A stretch of DNA of 64,000 nucleotides from Nostoc edaphicum CCNP1411 (GCF_014023275.1 NZ_CP054698.1:5293001-5357000), one strand, 5' to 3'. Shown: positions 1 through 9,606, counted from the stretch's first letter. A program made the numbers and translations. Notes: generated from the letters alone by a model not told the origin.

Positions 1-512
1 GCTACCAACTGCCCTAGTTTGCCATCTCCAACCACTAGCACCCGATTATTTGGATGTAATGGCACTTGCTGCTGAATTTCCAAAGCTGCTGCTATGGGTT
101 CTGTAAATGTTGCTACTTCTGTTGGCACATTATCAGGTACAGGATGCAGATTCTCTATTGGCAAACAGAGATATTCACCAAAGGCTCCATTCCGGTTGAC
201 AATACCCAAAACTGTACGATTTTCGCAGTGAGTTGATTGTCCGCTGCAACAAAAGCGACAATGCCCACACACAGCGTTGATTTCTCCAACTACGCGTTTG
301 TTAACTAAGTGTTCTGGCCCTTGTTCAACGACGCCAACAAATTCATGACCTAAAATACCAGTGTAGGGATAGTAGCCTCTGAGTAGTTCCAGGTCAGTGT
401 TACAGATACCCGCACGCAAGACGCGTACTAAAGCTTCTCCTGGTGGTGGTTCAGGAATGGCAATGTCTGTGCGTAATTGTAACTGGTTGTTTTCGAGCCA
501 GAGTCCTTTCAT
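1..512 (-). CDS. Zinc-dependent medium-chain alcohol dehydrogenase, 3' part beyond window
   Basis: The reading frame starts at the ATG at 512 on the minus strand and stays open to the window edge, giving about 170 N-terminal residues. They match the GroES-like half of a medium-chain dehydrogenase: a catalytic zinc cysteine near residue 37 (GICNTD), GHE at 55-57, and a four-cysteine structural zinc loop (CGHCRFCCSGQSTHC). The first strand of the Rossmann fold (VLVVGDGKLGQL) begins just before the edge. The family oxidises alcohols or polyols with NAD(P). The substrate cannot be told from this part. The missing C-terminal half lies outside the window, so truncation is only by the window. Confidence 0.85.
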   Translation of the reverse strand, partial: MKGLWLENNQLQLRTDIAIPEPPPGEALVRVLRAGICNTDLELLRGYYPYTGILGHEFVGVVEQGPEHLVNKRVVGEINAVCGHCRFCCSGQSTHCENRTVLGIVNRNGAFGEYLCLPIENLHPVPDNVPTEVATFTEPIAAALEIQQQVPLHPNNRVLVVGDGKLGQLV

Positions 513-623
513 TCTTTTTCACGTCCTTTACCTAAATATGTTGTAATACCGGTTTCAAAAATCTTTGCAACATAATGAAGGGGCGTATATAGCGGTTCTC
601 GACAACCGTGAGGTACAATTTTG

Positions 624-812
624 CCCTCTCTCCTAAAAGGCTACGGTGTACACACAAGTCTAATTACCCCCCTTAATCCCCCCTTGCAAAGGGGGGAAAT
701 AGAAAATCTAGTTCCCTCCCCTTTGCAAGGGGAGGGTTAGGGTGGGGTAAAATCTTGGTTAATCAGCGATTTCAGACTTGTGTGTACACCGTAGCTCCTA
801 AAAGGAGAGAGG
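624..812. repeat. MITE-like element with long inverted arms
   Basis: The gap 513-915 holds no gene but is largely one palindromic element. CTACGGTGTACACACAAGTC at 641-660 is repeated exactly in inverse at 775-794, and the outer flanks (CCTCTCTCCT-like) are also inverted. Between the arms are a C-rich and a G-rich segment (about 667-695 and 711-748) that also pair with each other. There is no coding capacity. The structure suggests a non-autonomous mobile element or an extruding hairpin. Whether it is multicopy cannot be seen here. Confidence 0.7.
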
Positions 813-915
813 CTTTGAATTTTTCCCCCTTCCCGCGACGAGTTAGGGGTTAGGTCTATTTGCATACTTGTACCTCACCGGATTGAAAATGGCTATATCC
901 GTATCCTACCCACGC

Positions 916-1488
916 TTATGTCTCAGTAGAAGGTATTTCTTTAATTTTAGTTACATCAATTTTGCTTAACCAAGTAACCAAGTCTTCTGAGTCAAGTGTG
1001 ATCTCACTTCCCAAGGTTTTGATATAAAGAAGTCCGTCGCTAATAATTAAATCTCGGATTGGATACCATGAATCTCGTGTTCTAATCAGAAGTTCCAACG
1101 GAATCCCTAGTCTTGAAGTATACTTGCGATATTTCCACCAAGCTCGCCATAGAAGGACACATTTAGTACAGTGCATCTCATAGCCTTTGGGAACTTCGCA
1201 GTATTGATACTGATAAAAACCCCGACTATCGACTTCTCCTTTGAGAAGATAACTATATTCTGCTAATGCCTGATTTATCAATTCCCACTGGGTTGATTTT
1301 GGAGAAATCGAGAATTCAGATAGGGAGTTAGATAGCTGGACGGTGGCAATCACGCCCTCAGATTTCGCTGTAAGCTGGTTGGTTTTATAAACTGTTTGCG
1401 CTGTCAAAGCAGGATTTGACAACAAAACTTCTTTTTTCTGGATAGAGTTTTGCACAAACTCCCGAATTAAATCTAGATTAGACAACAT
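916..1488 (-). CDS. Hypothetical protein, 190 aa
   Basis: I do not recognise the family. The protein is soluble-looking, with no signal peptide or membrane segment. It has a tryptophan/arginine-rich middle (WRAWWKYRKY, around residues 115-124) next to a CTKC pair, and an acidic C-terminus. The N-terminal half contains EGVIATVQ, which resembles EGLIATIE in the 203-residue protein encoded at 4676-5287. The order of helical N-terminus, that motif, then a strand-rich C-terminus is similar, so the two may be distant relatives. The ATG at 1488 follows an AT-rich leader without a strong ribosome binding site. The gene stands alone. Confidence 0.6.
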   Translation of the reverse strand: MLSNLDLIREFVQNSIQKKEVLLSNPALTAQTVYKTNQLTAKSEGVIATVQLSNSLSEFSISPKSTQWELINQALAEYSYLLKGEVDSRGFYQYQYCEVPKGYEMHCTKCVLLWRAWWKYRKYTSRLGIPLELLIRTRDSWYPIRDLIISDGLLYIKTLGSEITLDSEDLVTWLSKIDVTKIKEIPSTET

Positions 1489-1710
1489 AAAATTTTTATA
1501 CTAAATTAACCAGTGTGATAAAAGCCACAACACTACTTAAATTAGTAACTACACTGGTTTTGCACTTAAATCAGGATTATTACCAGCTTTATTTATACTC
1601 AATTCTTTGTTTGACTAGGGTTTTATTAAGTTTTATATTGATATATTGATATGCCGCCATCCACTATGCTGGTTGACAAAATCACTGTTTCCAGGTGTGT
1701 AAGCGGCAAA

Positions 1711-2517
1711 TTAAATTTTTACGCCTTTGAGAAAAGGTTGGAATACCGGAACTAATTCGGGACGACTAACCACAAGGGTAGGAAAAGAGCGATCGCTATA
1801 ATCTTCTCCTGCTGACAATGGAAATGGCTCTGAATTCAGCGATGACCACACACCACCAGCAGCCTGAACAATTACCCAAGCCCCCGCTATATCCCAAACT
1901 TTTGGTGTCGCCTCAATCCCACCCAGAGTAGCCCCAGTAGCAACTGTCAAAAAGTTATAGCTAGCTACACCCAACATCCGAATTTTACAGGGAAAGCCGT
2001 TTTTGATAACTGCGGTGCTGCGAGAACAGAGGTTAAAAAAGTGATTATTGCTGGGACTATCAACACTTGTGTGGATGGGGTGGTGGTTGAGAAATGCTCC
2101 TGTTGGTGTTGCCAAACCAGATGAACCTGCCCAGAAACCATGAAAAGCTTGATTCAAGGTTGGTGCGTAAACATACCCAAAAATGGGTGTGCCTCGATAC
2201 AGTAAACCCAGAGATATTGTCCAGAGAGGAATGCCGCGTGTGAAGTTGGTTGTACCGTCGAGAGGATCAATTACCCAGCACCACTCAGTACCGGGAAACG
2301 ACTGATCACTCTCTTCGCTCAAAATGCCGTAACCAGAAAAATTAGAAGCGATCGCATCTCGAATTTCCTGATCTGCCCATTTATCTGCTTGCGTCACCAA
2401 ACTACCATCAGCTTTTTGGTCAGCCTGTACTTTCCCAAAATCTTGCATTAGCTGCTTGCCCACCCTAGTAGTGGTAGTTTGGGCAAAATCCAGAATTGTT
2501 GTCCAAAAATCATTCAT
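1711..2517 (-). CDS. Inositol monophosphatase family protein
   Basis: This 268-residue protein belongs to the Mg-dependent, Li-sensitive phosphatase family (IMPase/SuhB/HisN-like), which hydrolyses inositol phosphates or related sugar phosphates such as histidinol phosphate. Motif A is present as WVIDPLDGTTNF near residues 80-91, the upstream metal glutamate as ILSEESD around 64-70, and motif B as WDIAGAWV around 208-215. Length is typical. It is on the same strand as the transporter gene downstream but separated by STRR repeats, so it is probably transcribed alone. The exact substrate is not determined by sequence. Confidence 0.88.
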   Translation of the reverse strand: MNDFWTTILDFAQTTTTRVGKQLMQDFGKVQADQKADGSLVTQADKWADQEIRDAIASNFSGYGILSEESDQSFPGTEWCWVIDPLDGTTNFTRGIPLWTISLGLLYRGTPIFGYVYAPTLNQAFHGFWAGSSGLATPTGAFLNHHPIHTSVDSPSNNHFFNLCSRSTAVIKNGFPCKIRMLGVASYNFLTVATGATLGGIEATPKVWDIAGAWVIVQAAGGVWSSLNSEPFPLSAGEDYSDRSFPTLVVSRPELVPVFQPFLKGVKI

Positions 2518-2523
2518 TGGTTA

Positions 2524-2594
2524 TTTGTCATTTGTCATTTGTCATTTGTCCCATGCCCAATGCCCAATGCCCAATGCCCCATGCCCCATGCCCT
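2524..2594. repeat. STRR heptamer repeats
   Basis: Four TTTGTCA-type units are followed by about eight CCCAATG/CCCCATG units, filling the gap between the phosphatase and PucC-like genes. These are short tandemly repeated repetitive sequences known from heterocystous cyanobacteria. Confidence 0.85.
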
Positions 2595-2601
2595 ATACAG
2601 T

Positions 2602-4035
2602 TTAGTCTAAATCGCTTTCTAAAACAGATGCGATCGCTTGCTTGGCACTTGTTTGAAATTCTGTGACGTTCACCCGATTCAGAAACCAAATCGATACCAC
2701 CATTCCCACGGCTTCTAAAGCAAATACCAGTCCATAAGCTAACTCTAGGCTTGGTAACAGCCGGCGTCCAATATCCAAAACTGTACCTCCGATTACTACC
2801 GCCACACCTCTAGAAAGAGACTGCGCTAATCCCCATGCCCCAATAAATGTACCTGCGGCTTCCGCTGCGGTAAGATCCAACATCAAGCTAATTGCAGCCG
2901 TTGTTAAGAAACCTGTGGCTAAACCGAATAAGACCAAACCTAGTTTGAGAACTGCTGCATTAGCTGTGAATCCTGATATACCGAGCAAAATTGCACAGAA
3001 TGCTACCAACATACAGCCTAGACGGGCAGTTCTGCGCTTACCCAAACGCGGAACAATGTAAAAGCCCGTAACGCCGTAGGCAATCAGTAGACCTGTTCCA
3101 TAAAAAATGTTTAATTTGGTGCTTTCCGCCAGAGGCATTTTAAACACTTGACCCGCATAGGGTTCCAAAATCGGGTCTTGCATAAACAAACTGATAGTCA
3201 TCACCAATAAAAAGGTAAAAAATATACCTGTTTGTGGGCTAGCTGTCAAGATTTTCCAAGCATTGCCCAGAGTAATGCTATCTTCCCGGTTCACCAGTGT
3301 AGAACGGGTTGAGTATTGGGAATACTTTTTTTCTACGCCGAATGTTGCTGCGATCGCTAAACCAAATACAATTGCAGGGACGATAGTAAACAATCTGTTG
3401 ATTGCTGGCTGCAAGGTTTCTACAGTTGCTTCTGGCGTTAACTGTTTCAGCAAGCTGGCACTAATAATCGCCCCAACAATAATCCCCACCATTAGCATCG
3501 ACCAAACCACACCGACTACTTTAGAACGGTTATCTTCTTCAGATATATCCACCAACAAAGCAGCAAAGGCAGTACCGCTGGCACAAATTCCTAGACCGTA
3601 TACAGCGAAAACTAAAGCCAAAAGTGCTGTCCAACCGATTGTTTGGGTTGTCCATACCCAATTACCTGAACTATTTCCAGCCAGATTCATCTGCCACATT
3701 ACTTGTACAGCTAAAAATGCTGCGATCGCAAATATTGCCGCGCCCACCCAAACATAGGCTGTACGGTGGTATCCCCATAAAGGTTTAGCATCGGAAATCT
3801 GGCCAAACCAGATACGTGAAGGAGCAACAAATAAAGGCAGTGCTAAAACTACTGATACCAGCGTCGCCGGAATTGCTATTTCTTGAATCATGACTCTGTT
3901 GAGTACCCCCAGAGTCAAGATAGACATCATGCTCAATCCCATCTGAAATAAACCCAGCCGGAACATGGTCAGCAGGTTTACTCTTGGCACAGATAGGGAT
4001 TTGGTTTTGGTATCAAATACTTCACCGCTTGCCAT
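2602..4035 (-). CDS. PucC/LhaA-family (BCD) MFS transporter
   Basis: The protein has 477 residues and about 12 hydrophobic helices. It resembles the PucC/bacteriochlorophyll-delivery branch of the major facilitator superfamily: an early GLFQMGLSMMSILTLGVLNR helix, then VAPSRIWFGQISD between helices 2 and 3, and GFLTTAAISLMLDLT late. In purple bacteria these proteins help assemble light-harvesting complexes. Cyanobacterial homologues are thought to handle chlorophyll or pigment delivery, which is inference here. Length fits the family. Codon use and HIP1 sites look native. It would lie in the thylakoid or plasma membrane. Confidence 0.82.
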   Translation of the reverse strand: MASGEVFDTKTKSLSVPRVNLLTMFRLGLFQMGLSMMSILTLGVLNRVMIQEIAIPATLVSVVLALPLFVAPSRIWFGQISDAKPLWGYHRTAYVWVGAAIFAIAAFLAVQVMWQMNLAGNSSGNWVWTTQTIGWTALLALVFAVYGLGICASGTAFAALLVDISEEDNRSKVVGVVWSMLMVGIIVGAIISASLLKQLTPEATVETLQPAINRLFTIVPAIVFGLAIAATFGVEKKYSQYSTRSTLVNREDSITLGNAWKILTASPQTGIFFTFLLVMTISLFMQDPILEPYAGQVFKMPLAESTKLNIFYGTGLLIAYGVTGFYIVPRLGKRRTARLGCMLVAFCAILLGISGFTANAAVLKLGLVLFGLATGFLTTAAISLMLDLTAAEAAGTFIGAWGLAQSLSRGVAVVIGGTVLDIGRRLLPSLELAYGLVFALEAVGMVVSIWFLNRVNVTEFQTSAKQAIASVLESDLD

Positions 4036-4247
4036 AGCTACTTTTTCGTATAGTTTATAGGATTTAATCTCTCTCTTTAAATAAAGATAAACCCTACCCG
4101 CTCGAAATCAGCGAACGAAAAGTTGAAGTTGCGATGGCGTTGCGCCGCCAGAGGCGATCGATCGCAGTTATTTGGCAAATAATTATACACCTCGATTAGC
4201 ATAAACTTCAGCCAAGTATTGAGCGGGTAAAATTAGAGTCAACGGAC

Positions 4248-4553
4248 ATGCTGCCGAAAAACGAAATACTAGACATCATCACCACAATCGTCGTTTATAA
4301 GTTTTCAACCTTAAGTAGAGAGGAAGTTGAAGCTATGCTGGGATTGACTTTGGAACAAACAAGGGTTTATCAGGAAGCCAAAGCCGAAGGTCGAGAAGAG
4401 GGTCGAGAAGAAGGTCGAGAAGAACAGAAAGCTGAAATGTTGAAACTTACCGTCCCTCTGTTGCTAAAAACAGGGATGAGTGTGGAGCAGATTGCTCAAC
4501 ACCTCAATGTTGATATAGAAGCTGTCCAGCTTGCCGCACAGCAAAACACATAG
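4248..4553 (+). pseudogene. C-terminal fragment of an Rpn/DUF2887-type transposase-nuclease
   Basis: The 101 residues look like the tail of the cyanobacterial Rpn (PD-(D/E)XK nuclease/transposase, DUF2887) family: ILDIITTIVVYKFSTLSREE, EAMLGL, then a charged GREEGREE stretch from three in-frame tandem repeats of 12 bases, and a short C-terminal helix-turn-helix-like segment (MSVEQIAQHLNVDIEAVQ). The nuclease core of about 180-200 residues that should precede it is missing. The 200 bases upstream show no open frame for it. I take this as a remnant, though the small frame could still be expressed. Confidence 0.65.
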
Positions 4554-4573
4554 AATGGACATTTCATGTCTGT

Positions 4574-4662
4574 TGTCATATTTTGGCAAAATCAGGAGAG
4601 CTTGATTAAAATCCTCAATTTCCTTTTTATCGTATCTGGAGCGATCGCACCAAAATATGACA
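4574..4662. repeat. Inverted repeat ending in the CCAAAATATGACA motif
   Basis: TGTCATATTTTGG at 4574-4586 is exactly inverted as CCAAAATATGACA at 4650-4662, with 63 bases between and no gene. The right arm, with the preceding GCGATCGC, recurs at 5424 and 6311, so the motif is part of a local repeat family. It could be a MITE remnant or a transcript-end hairpin. Confidence 0.55.
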
Positions 4663-4675
4663 GATTAAGATATGC

Positions 4676-5287
4676 CTATTTTAGATTCAGAAGTTGAAGC
4701 AGATTTTGAAGCTTAAAATTATTCCAACTCAGAGCTACTGAAGTTTTAATAGTTAAATCTCCTTGTTGAAGGTTAATCATCAAAGCAGAACCATTTTCAA
4801 GACTATGAAAAAGGGAATCTAAAAGCTGCAATTGAGTTCGAGGAAGAGTATAGTAAACCTTATTATTTTCAATTCTAACCTCTTTTGGTAAAGCTCCATT
4901 GGGAAGTTTACCTCCCAAAAATCTTGTCCAACCTGCAATGAGGTAACGGTAAACTATCGATTCAGTCTCAAACTGAGGGGGTTTCAATAAGCGAAGTTCC
5001 CCTTCAACGCAATCTTGATTAAGAGTTATTTTTTCAGGAGTAAAATGTAACTTTACTTGAATGTTATTGTACTCTATTGTCGCAATAAGCCCTTCCTCAG
5101 AGTGTGGTTCTAAGCTTTTTAATTGCTCAACTCTAGTTTCTGCTTGTTGACAGAGAAGTAAAACCATTTTTTTTGTCAAAGTCAACTGTTTAGCTTCTGA
5201 GCTAAACATTATGTATTCCTCTAGACTTCTTTTTAGAAATTGTCTAGACTCCTGAAACGTTGCTGCAACTTTGTTAAATACACCCAT
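4676..5287 (-). CDS. Hypothetical protein, 203 aa
   Basis: Function unrecognised. The N-terminal 60 residues are helical and charged, followed by EEGLIATIEYNNIQVKLHF, a strand-rich middle and a leucine-rich C-terminus (LQNLLQLLNLK). There is no signal peptide or membrane helix. It shares the EG(L/V)IATI/V element and overall layout with the 190-residue protein at 916-1488. The ATG at 5287 is the first in frame. The surrounding DNA is an accessory patch with an Rpn fragment and repeat copies on both sides. Confidence 0.6.
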   Translation of the reverse strand: MGVFNKVAATFQESRQFLKRSLEEYIMFSSEAKQLTLTKKMVLLLCQQAETRVEQLKSLEPHSEEGLIATIEYNNIQVKLHFTPEKITLNQDCVEGELRLLKPPQFETESIVYRYLIAGWTRFLGGKLPNGALPKEVRIENNKVYYTLPRTQLQLLDSLFHSLENGSALMINLQQGDLTIKTSVALSWNNFKLQNLLQLLNLK

Positions 5288-5423
5288 ATTTAGTTATTTA
5301 GAGAAGATAGAACTATTTATAAGTATTCCCGTAAAACTCGGTTGAATTATCACGATCAGAATAAAAGTCAAAAAGCTTGAACAAATACTTATCACTATAT
5401 TGAGCAAGAATTAGCTAAAAAAT

Positions 5424-5473
5424 AGCGATCGCACCAAAATATGACAGATTAAAATGCTCATGATTTTATCAGA
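5424..5473. repeat. 50-bp dispersed repeat, copy 1
   Basis: AGCGATCGCACCAAAATATG is followed by ACAGATTAAAATGCTCATGA and TTTTATCAGA. A near-identical copy lies at 6311-6360 and a shorter one at 4640-4667. The gap 5288-5603 otherwise shows no gene. Confidence 0.75.
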
Positions 5474-5603
5474 GGCGATCGCATCTGTGTTCAAGTGGGA
5501 ACCATAAGAAAATAAGCTAATACCATGCTTTGGTATGAAGCAAAAAAACGTAATACAGAAAAATTGTTATGCTGCGTCACTACTTCAGACTTCTTGCTGG
5601 AGG

Positions 5604-5972
5604 TTATAAAATTTCATCCACCAGAACCGTACCACCCTCACAAAAATCTATACTGAGATGATAATCTTCAAGCAGCGCAGTTCCAATGAGTGGACGACGA
5701 CCCATTGCTAGGGCTGCAATATTACGCTCCACACCATTCCATACAACTGTTGCCAAATAAACATCGGTTTCCACACTGGAATTGTTAGCGAGGTTTGCGT
5801 TGATGTTGATGAGGTAGGGCAAGCCAAGAGCAGCAATCACGGAAGACGGCAAGGTTAAGAACCCTTCAAACCCTGTATCAATAACACATTCGATTTCTAC
5901 ACCTGAACGTTCTGGGGGAAGAATAATCAAACTCATTCTTGCCTGAAGTCCAATTACAGTCCCGTGTATCAC
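5604..5972 (-). CDS. Retroviral-type (clan AA) aspartic protease
   Basis: The protein has 122 residues with a single catalytic motif, CVIDTGFEGFLTLP around residues 30-43 (D-T-G), then hydrophobic-hydrophobic-glycine near residues 97-102 (RPLIGTALL), as in pepsin/retropepsin half-molecules that work as dimers. No signal peptide. Its start codon overlaps the stop of the upstream 90-residue gene by four bases, so the two are co-translated. Small cyanobacterial aspartic proteases of this kind are usually annotated only by fold. A toxin-antitoxin-like pairing is conceivable but not shown. Confidence 0.8.
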   Translation of the reverse strand: MIHGTVIGLQARMSLIILPPERSGVEIECVIDTGFEGFLTLPSSVIAALGLPYLININANLANNSSVETDVYLATVVWNGVERNIAALAMGRRPLIGTALLEDYHLSIDFCEGGTVLVDEIL

Positions 5973-6241
5973 TGTGCCGTCCTGAGCAATGTACCACCAA
6001 CTGCATAAACGGCATCAAAACCAATTCTTTCTCCCCAAAGCGCTGCATCGGTTTGCTTGGATCGTAATCGAAGACTCGTTTCGACTAAATCATCACCGAT
6101 TTCGTAATCTCCTGTTTCAACATTAATCGAGATAATTTTGCCAATGTTCTCTCGTGTCTCAACTTTGGCACGGATACTTTTTTGATAGAGTTCCTTTCCA
6201 CGTCGGGCGACTTCTTGGCTACTGAGCGTCGGGTGGAACAT
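5969..6241 (-). CDS. Partner protein of aspartic protease, 90 aa
   Basis: This is the first gene of a two-gene operon with the aspartic protease; the stop and the next start share four bases. The N-terminal third is helical and basic (QEVARRGKELYQKSIR). The middle (GKIISINVETGDYEIGDD) looks like a small beta sheet. The C-terminal part, DAALWGERIGFDAVYAVGG, is strongly patterned. I do not know a function. The tight coupling suggests it is a substrate, inhibitor or chaperone of the protease. Confidence 0.7.
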   Translation of the reverse strand: MFHPTLSSQEVARRGKELYQKSIRAKVETRENIGKIISINVETGDYEIGDDLVETSLRLRSKQTDAALWGERIGFDAVYAVGGTLLRTAQ

Positions 6242-6310
6242 AAATAAATCCCCTGTTTAAGCTGCTAGATTCTTCACTTCATTGTAGAGCAGAAGCTACA
6301 GAGATTAGAG

Positions 6311-6360
6311 AGCGATCGCGCCAAAATATGACAGATTAAAATGCTCATGATTTCATCAGA
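6311..6360. repeat. 50-bp dispersed repeat, copy 2
   Basis: Matches the copy at 5424-5473 with two differences. The two copies bracket the aspartic-protease operon in the same orientation, which would allow deletion or mobilisation of the pair by recombination. Confidence 0.75.
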
Positions 6361-6504
6361 ATTGAAACTTGCTAGTAAGTGACCTTAATAACAACTTCAG
6401 TTTTGGGAACTCTAATAATAGCCGTTACTGACTACAACATTTGGTACAGATGATATTCGCCCAAATAATTAAGTTTAGTAACGATTTATTAAATTAGAGA
6501 TTCT

Positions 6505-9441
6505 ATGGAATTCTATCCCGACAATATTTTTGATGCCAATAACAAAGCTGAGAAAGAAGTTTGGCAACAAGTAAAATCTGCCTTCAGGGATGATCCTGGT
6601 GAGGCATTTCATGGTTATCAGCTATTTGACAGATATGGAAATCTTGAGCGAGAGATTGATATTCTTATTGTCCATCGTCAGTTAGGACTATGGGTGATTG
6701 AATGTAAAGGATGCTACATCAACGATATAGAAGCTATTAAGGGTGCTGAATGGAAAATGAAAAACTGGTATAAAGACTGCATAAAACCAGTTAAGCAAGC
6801 ACAAGACCAGATGTTTGCGCTTAAAAACCATTTACGTAAAGAGCTAGATTTTTGTGCCTCATTAAACTTAAACTTTAGAGTTGCTATTCCCTTTATTGGC
6901 CAAGAACAGTGGCAAAATAAAGGATTTCATAATTTGCCAAATATTCAAGGTGTTGTACTGACTAGAGAAGATTTGAAACCTTATACTTTAAAACATAATT
7001 TTACTCAGAGTGTTCAAAGGAGACAAAGAAATTTAACCGATGAACAATGGCGATCGCTAATGTGTGTTTTTGGTGGAACTAATCAGATACTTGTGGACAA
7101 AGCATCATTTTCAGTATCCAAACACATCTCTGTAGAAAAAGAAAAAACGTACAAAACAGATGAATCAAAAACCCCTCGTCCTGTCTGTAAAATAATTAAG
7201 TTGCCCCGTTATAAGTTTCCTATTAATAGCTTGCCTATTATTGGTAACAACTTACTCGAAAGCATATTTCAGCCTGACCTAGAAATAATAAATCAGCCTG
7301 AGATCGAGTTAGAAGAACTCTTAATAGACGATGAAGAGGACTTGCTGATCATCAATGAAGGCGAAGATGAATTTTTAGAAATTCCGTTAGATGAAGAAGA
7401 CGGTTACTCTGGTAGGAGTACGAACTTCCATCATTGGAAGCAAACTCAGAAAAAGCATTATACCGAAGATTCAATTCGCCTTTACTTGCAAGAAATTGGT
7501 AGAATTCGCTTGCTGCGTGCGGATGAAGAGATTGAACTGGCACGGAAAATCGCTGATTTGCTGGAATTAGAGAGAGTGCGGGAAAGGCTCTGTGAACAGT
7601 TAGATCGCGATCCTCGTAATAGTGAATGGGCAGAAGCAGTACAACTACCTTTGCCAGCTTTTCGTTATCGCCTCCATGTTGGTCGCAGGGCGAAAGACAA
7701 GATGGTGCAATCTAACCTCCGTCTTGTAGTTTCAATTGCCAAGAAATACATGAATCGTGGTTTGTCGTTCCAAGACTTAATTCAGGAAGGCAGTCTCGGT
7801 TTGATTCGTGCCGCCGAAAAGTTTGACCACGAAAAAGGTTATAAGTTCTCTAATTATGCTACATGGTGGATTCGTCAGGCAATTACCAGGGGGATCGCCG
7901 ACCAATCTCGCACTATTCGTCTTCCAGTTCACCTATACGAAACGATTTCTCGGATCAAGAAAACAATTAAGCTGCTTTCTCAAGAAATGGGTCGCAAACC
8001 CAGTGAGGAAGAAATAGCTATTCGTATGGAAATGACCATTGAGAAACTGCGGTTTATTGCTAAATCTGCCCAGTTACCTGTTTCTCTAGAAACTCCCATT
8101 TATTTAGTTCTAGATAAAGACCCTTGGTTTTATAAGGGAGATATAGAAGAATATTTATGCTTGGCAGATTTTATAGAATCCGATGGTGAAACGCCAGAAG
8201 ATCAAGTTTCCAAAAATCTTCTGCGCGAAGACCTCGAAAAAGTCCTCGATAGTCTCAGCCCTCGTGAACGCGATGTTCTCAGACTGCGTTACGGCTTGGA
8301 TGATGGACGCATGAAAACCCTTGAGGAAACTGGTCAGATTCTTAACGCCACCCGCGAACGGATTCGTCAAATTGAAGCGAAAGCACTACGCAAATTACGC
8401 CACCCTAACCGTAATAGTATTCTTAAAGAGTATATTCGTGGCTACCAACAACATGACTTGCAACAGAAGAAATATGAGCATCAATTTAAAGGGAATCAGA
8501 ATTATGCACGAAAGACAAATAATGCTACTAATTACGTTGAAAAAGGGCTGATATGTCATCGAAATCGGGATTTTTTGGGAGCAATTGAGAACTTTACCCA
8601 AGCACTGAAGCTTAACCCCAATAATGCCCAGCTACACTACCAAAGAGGGCTAGCCAAGACTGAGGGAGAATTTCAGAAAGGGGCGATTGAAGATTTTACT
8701 CAAGCTATTAACGTAAACCCTCAATATATAGATGCTTACTACCAGAGGGGTCATGTTCACTACAGTTTGGGAGATAATCTAAAAGCAATTGAGGATTACA
8801 GCGAAATAATATTCCTTAATCCCAATGAAGCCTTAGCTTACTTCTACCGTGGTTTTGTCCGTAGCAATCTGGGAGAGATGCACGAAGCTATTGGTAATTA
8901 CAGCCAAGCATTGAAAATTAAGCCTGACCTTGCTGAAGCTTATTTTCACCGAGGAGTTGCCTTTTATCGCTTAAAAGACTTACATAGAGCAATTGAAAAT
9001 TACAATTTCACTTTACGGATCTATCCCGACTTTGCTGAAGCTTACAGTCGGCGGGGGCTTGCACACTATTACCTGGGAAATTACCAAGAAGCGCTTGAAG
9101 ATTATTCCCAAGCCGTGCAAATTAATTGTGAAGATACTCTAACATACTACTACCGTGGACTTGTGTATGAGAACTTAAGTAACTATATAAAAGCACTTAA
9201 GGACTATAACCAAGTTTTAGAAATCAATCCTGCATTTACCGAAGCTTACTATAACCGGGGTAGTGTTCATTACAATCTGGGAAACTATCAACAAGCACTT
9301 GAAGATTTAAATCAATTACTGCGTATTAATCCTAACAATTCTCAAGCTTATAACAAACGAAGTAGCATTCGTGCTGCCCTGAAAGATTACCAAGGTGCAA
9401 TGGAGGACTTAAAAAATGCTTCAGAATTCCACTATGTGTAA
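6505..9441 (+). CDS. NERD nuclease-like / sigma-70 / TPR fusion protein
   Basis: One uninterrupted 978-residue frame with three modules. Residues 1-195 are a nuclease-related NERD domain: [20 protein letters not shown] (about 49-68) supplies the D-x(n)-E-x-K of PD-(D/E)XK nucleases. An acidic linker ([26 protein letters not shown]) leads to a complete RpoD-type sigma factor at about 318-637: region 1.2 ([15 protein letters not shown]), region 2 from about 400 ([39 protein letters not shown]), region 3, and region 4 from 584 ([38 protein letters not shown]). Residues 673-978 are nine consecutive 34-residue TPRs. Group-2 sigma factors are normally near 320-400 residues, so both extensions are additions. 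It could redirect RNA polymerase in response to DNA damage or phage, but that is inference. Confidence 0.88.
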   Translation: MEFYPDNIFDANNKAEKEVWQQVKSAFRDDPGEAFHGYQLFDRYGNLEREIDILIVHRQLGLWVIECKGCYINDIEAIKGAEWKMKNWYKDCIKPVKQAQDQMFALKNHLRKELDFCASLNLNFRVAIPFIGQEQWQNKGFHNLPNIQGVVLTREDLKPYTLKHNFTQSVQRRQRNLTDEQWRSLMCVFGGTNQILVDKASFSVSKHISVEKEKTYKTDESKTPRPVCKIIKLPRYKFPINSLPIIGNNLLESIFQPDLEIINQPEIELEELLIDDEEDLLIINEGEDEFLEIPLDEEDGYSGRSTNFHHWKQTQKKHYTEDSIRLYLQEIGRIRLLRADEEIELARKIADLLELERVRERLCEQLDRDPRNSEWAEAVQLPLPAFRYRLHVGRRAKDKMVQSNLRLVVSIAKKYMNRGLSFQDLIQEGSLGLIRAAEKFDHEKGYKFSNYATWWIRQAITRGIADQSRTIRLPVHLYETISRIKKTIKLLSQEMGRKPSEEEIAIRMEMTIEKLRFIAKSAQLPVSLETPIYLVLDKDPWFYKGDIEEYLCLADFIESDGETPEDQVSKNLLREDLEKVLDSLSPRERDVLRLRYGLDDGRMKTLEETGQILNATRERIRQIEAKALRKLRHPNRNSILKEYIRGYQQHDLQQKKYEHQFKGNQNYARKTNNATNYVEKGLICHRNRDFLGAIENFTQALKLNPNNAQLHYQRGLAKTEGEFQKGAIEDFTQAINVNPQYIDAYYQRGHVHYSLGDNLKAIEDYSEIIFLNPNEALAYFYRGFVRSNLGEMHEAIGNYSQALKIKPDLAEAYFHRGVAFYRLKDLHRAIENYNFTLRIYPDFAEAYSRRGLAHYYLGNYQEALEDYSQAVQINCEDTLTYYYRGLVYENLSNYIKALKDYNQVLEINPAFTEAYYNRGSVHYNLGNYQQALEDLNQLLRINPNNSQAYNKRSSIRAALKDYQGAMEDLKNASEFHYV

Positions 9442-9476
9442 TAGCAAATCAAAAATAACTTTATCGGACGCAATCA

Positions 9477-9512
9477 AGCCACATAAAAATATCAATATTA
9501 AAATGTGGTTTT
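9477..9512 (+). terminator. Weak hairpin followed by T run
   Basis: CCACAT at 9479-9484 pairs with ATGTGG at 9503-9508 and TTTT follows, 36 bases after the stop of the sigma-fusion gene. The loop is AT-rich and long, so this is a modest terminator candidate. Confidence 0.35.
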
Positions 9513-9606
9513 AACTACGCTATTGCATTGAATTAGTAAGATAAACTTGCTGTATGTATGTCATCAAACTACCTACCTTCATCTAGTAATCAAAAAGGCA
9601 TAAGCA

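Noticed and set aside
3263..3757. 164-codon plus-strand frame opposite the PucC-like gene
   Set aside because: Lies wholly antisense to a clear 12-helix transporter gene and has low-complexity composition typical of a mirror frame.
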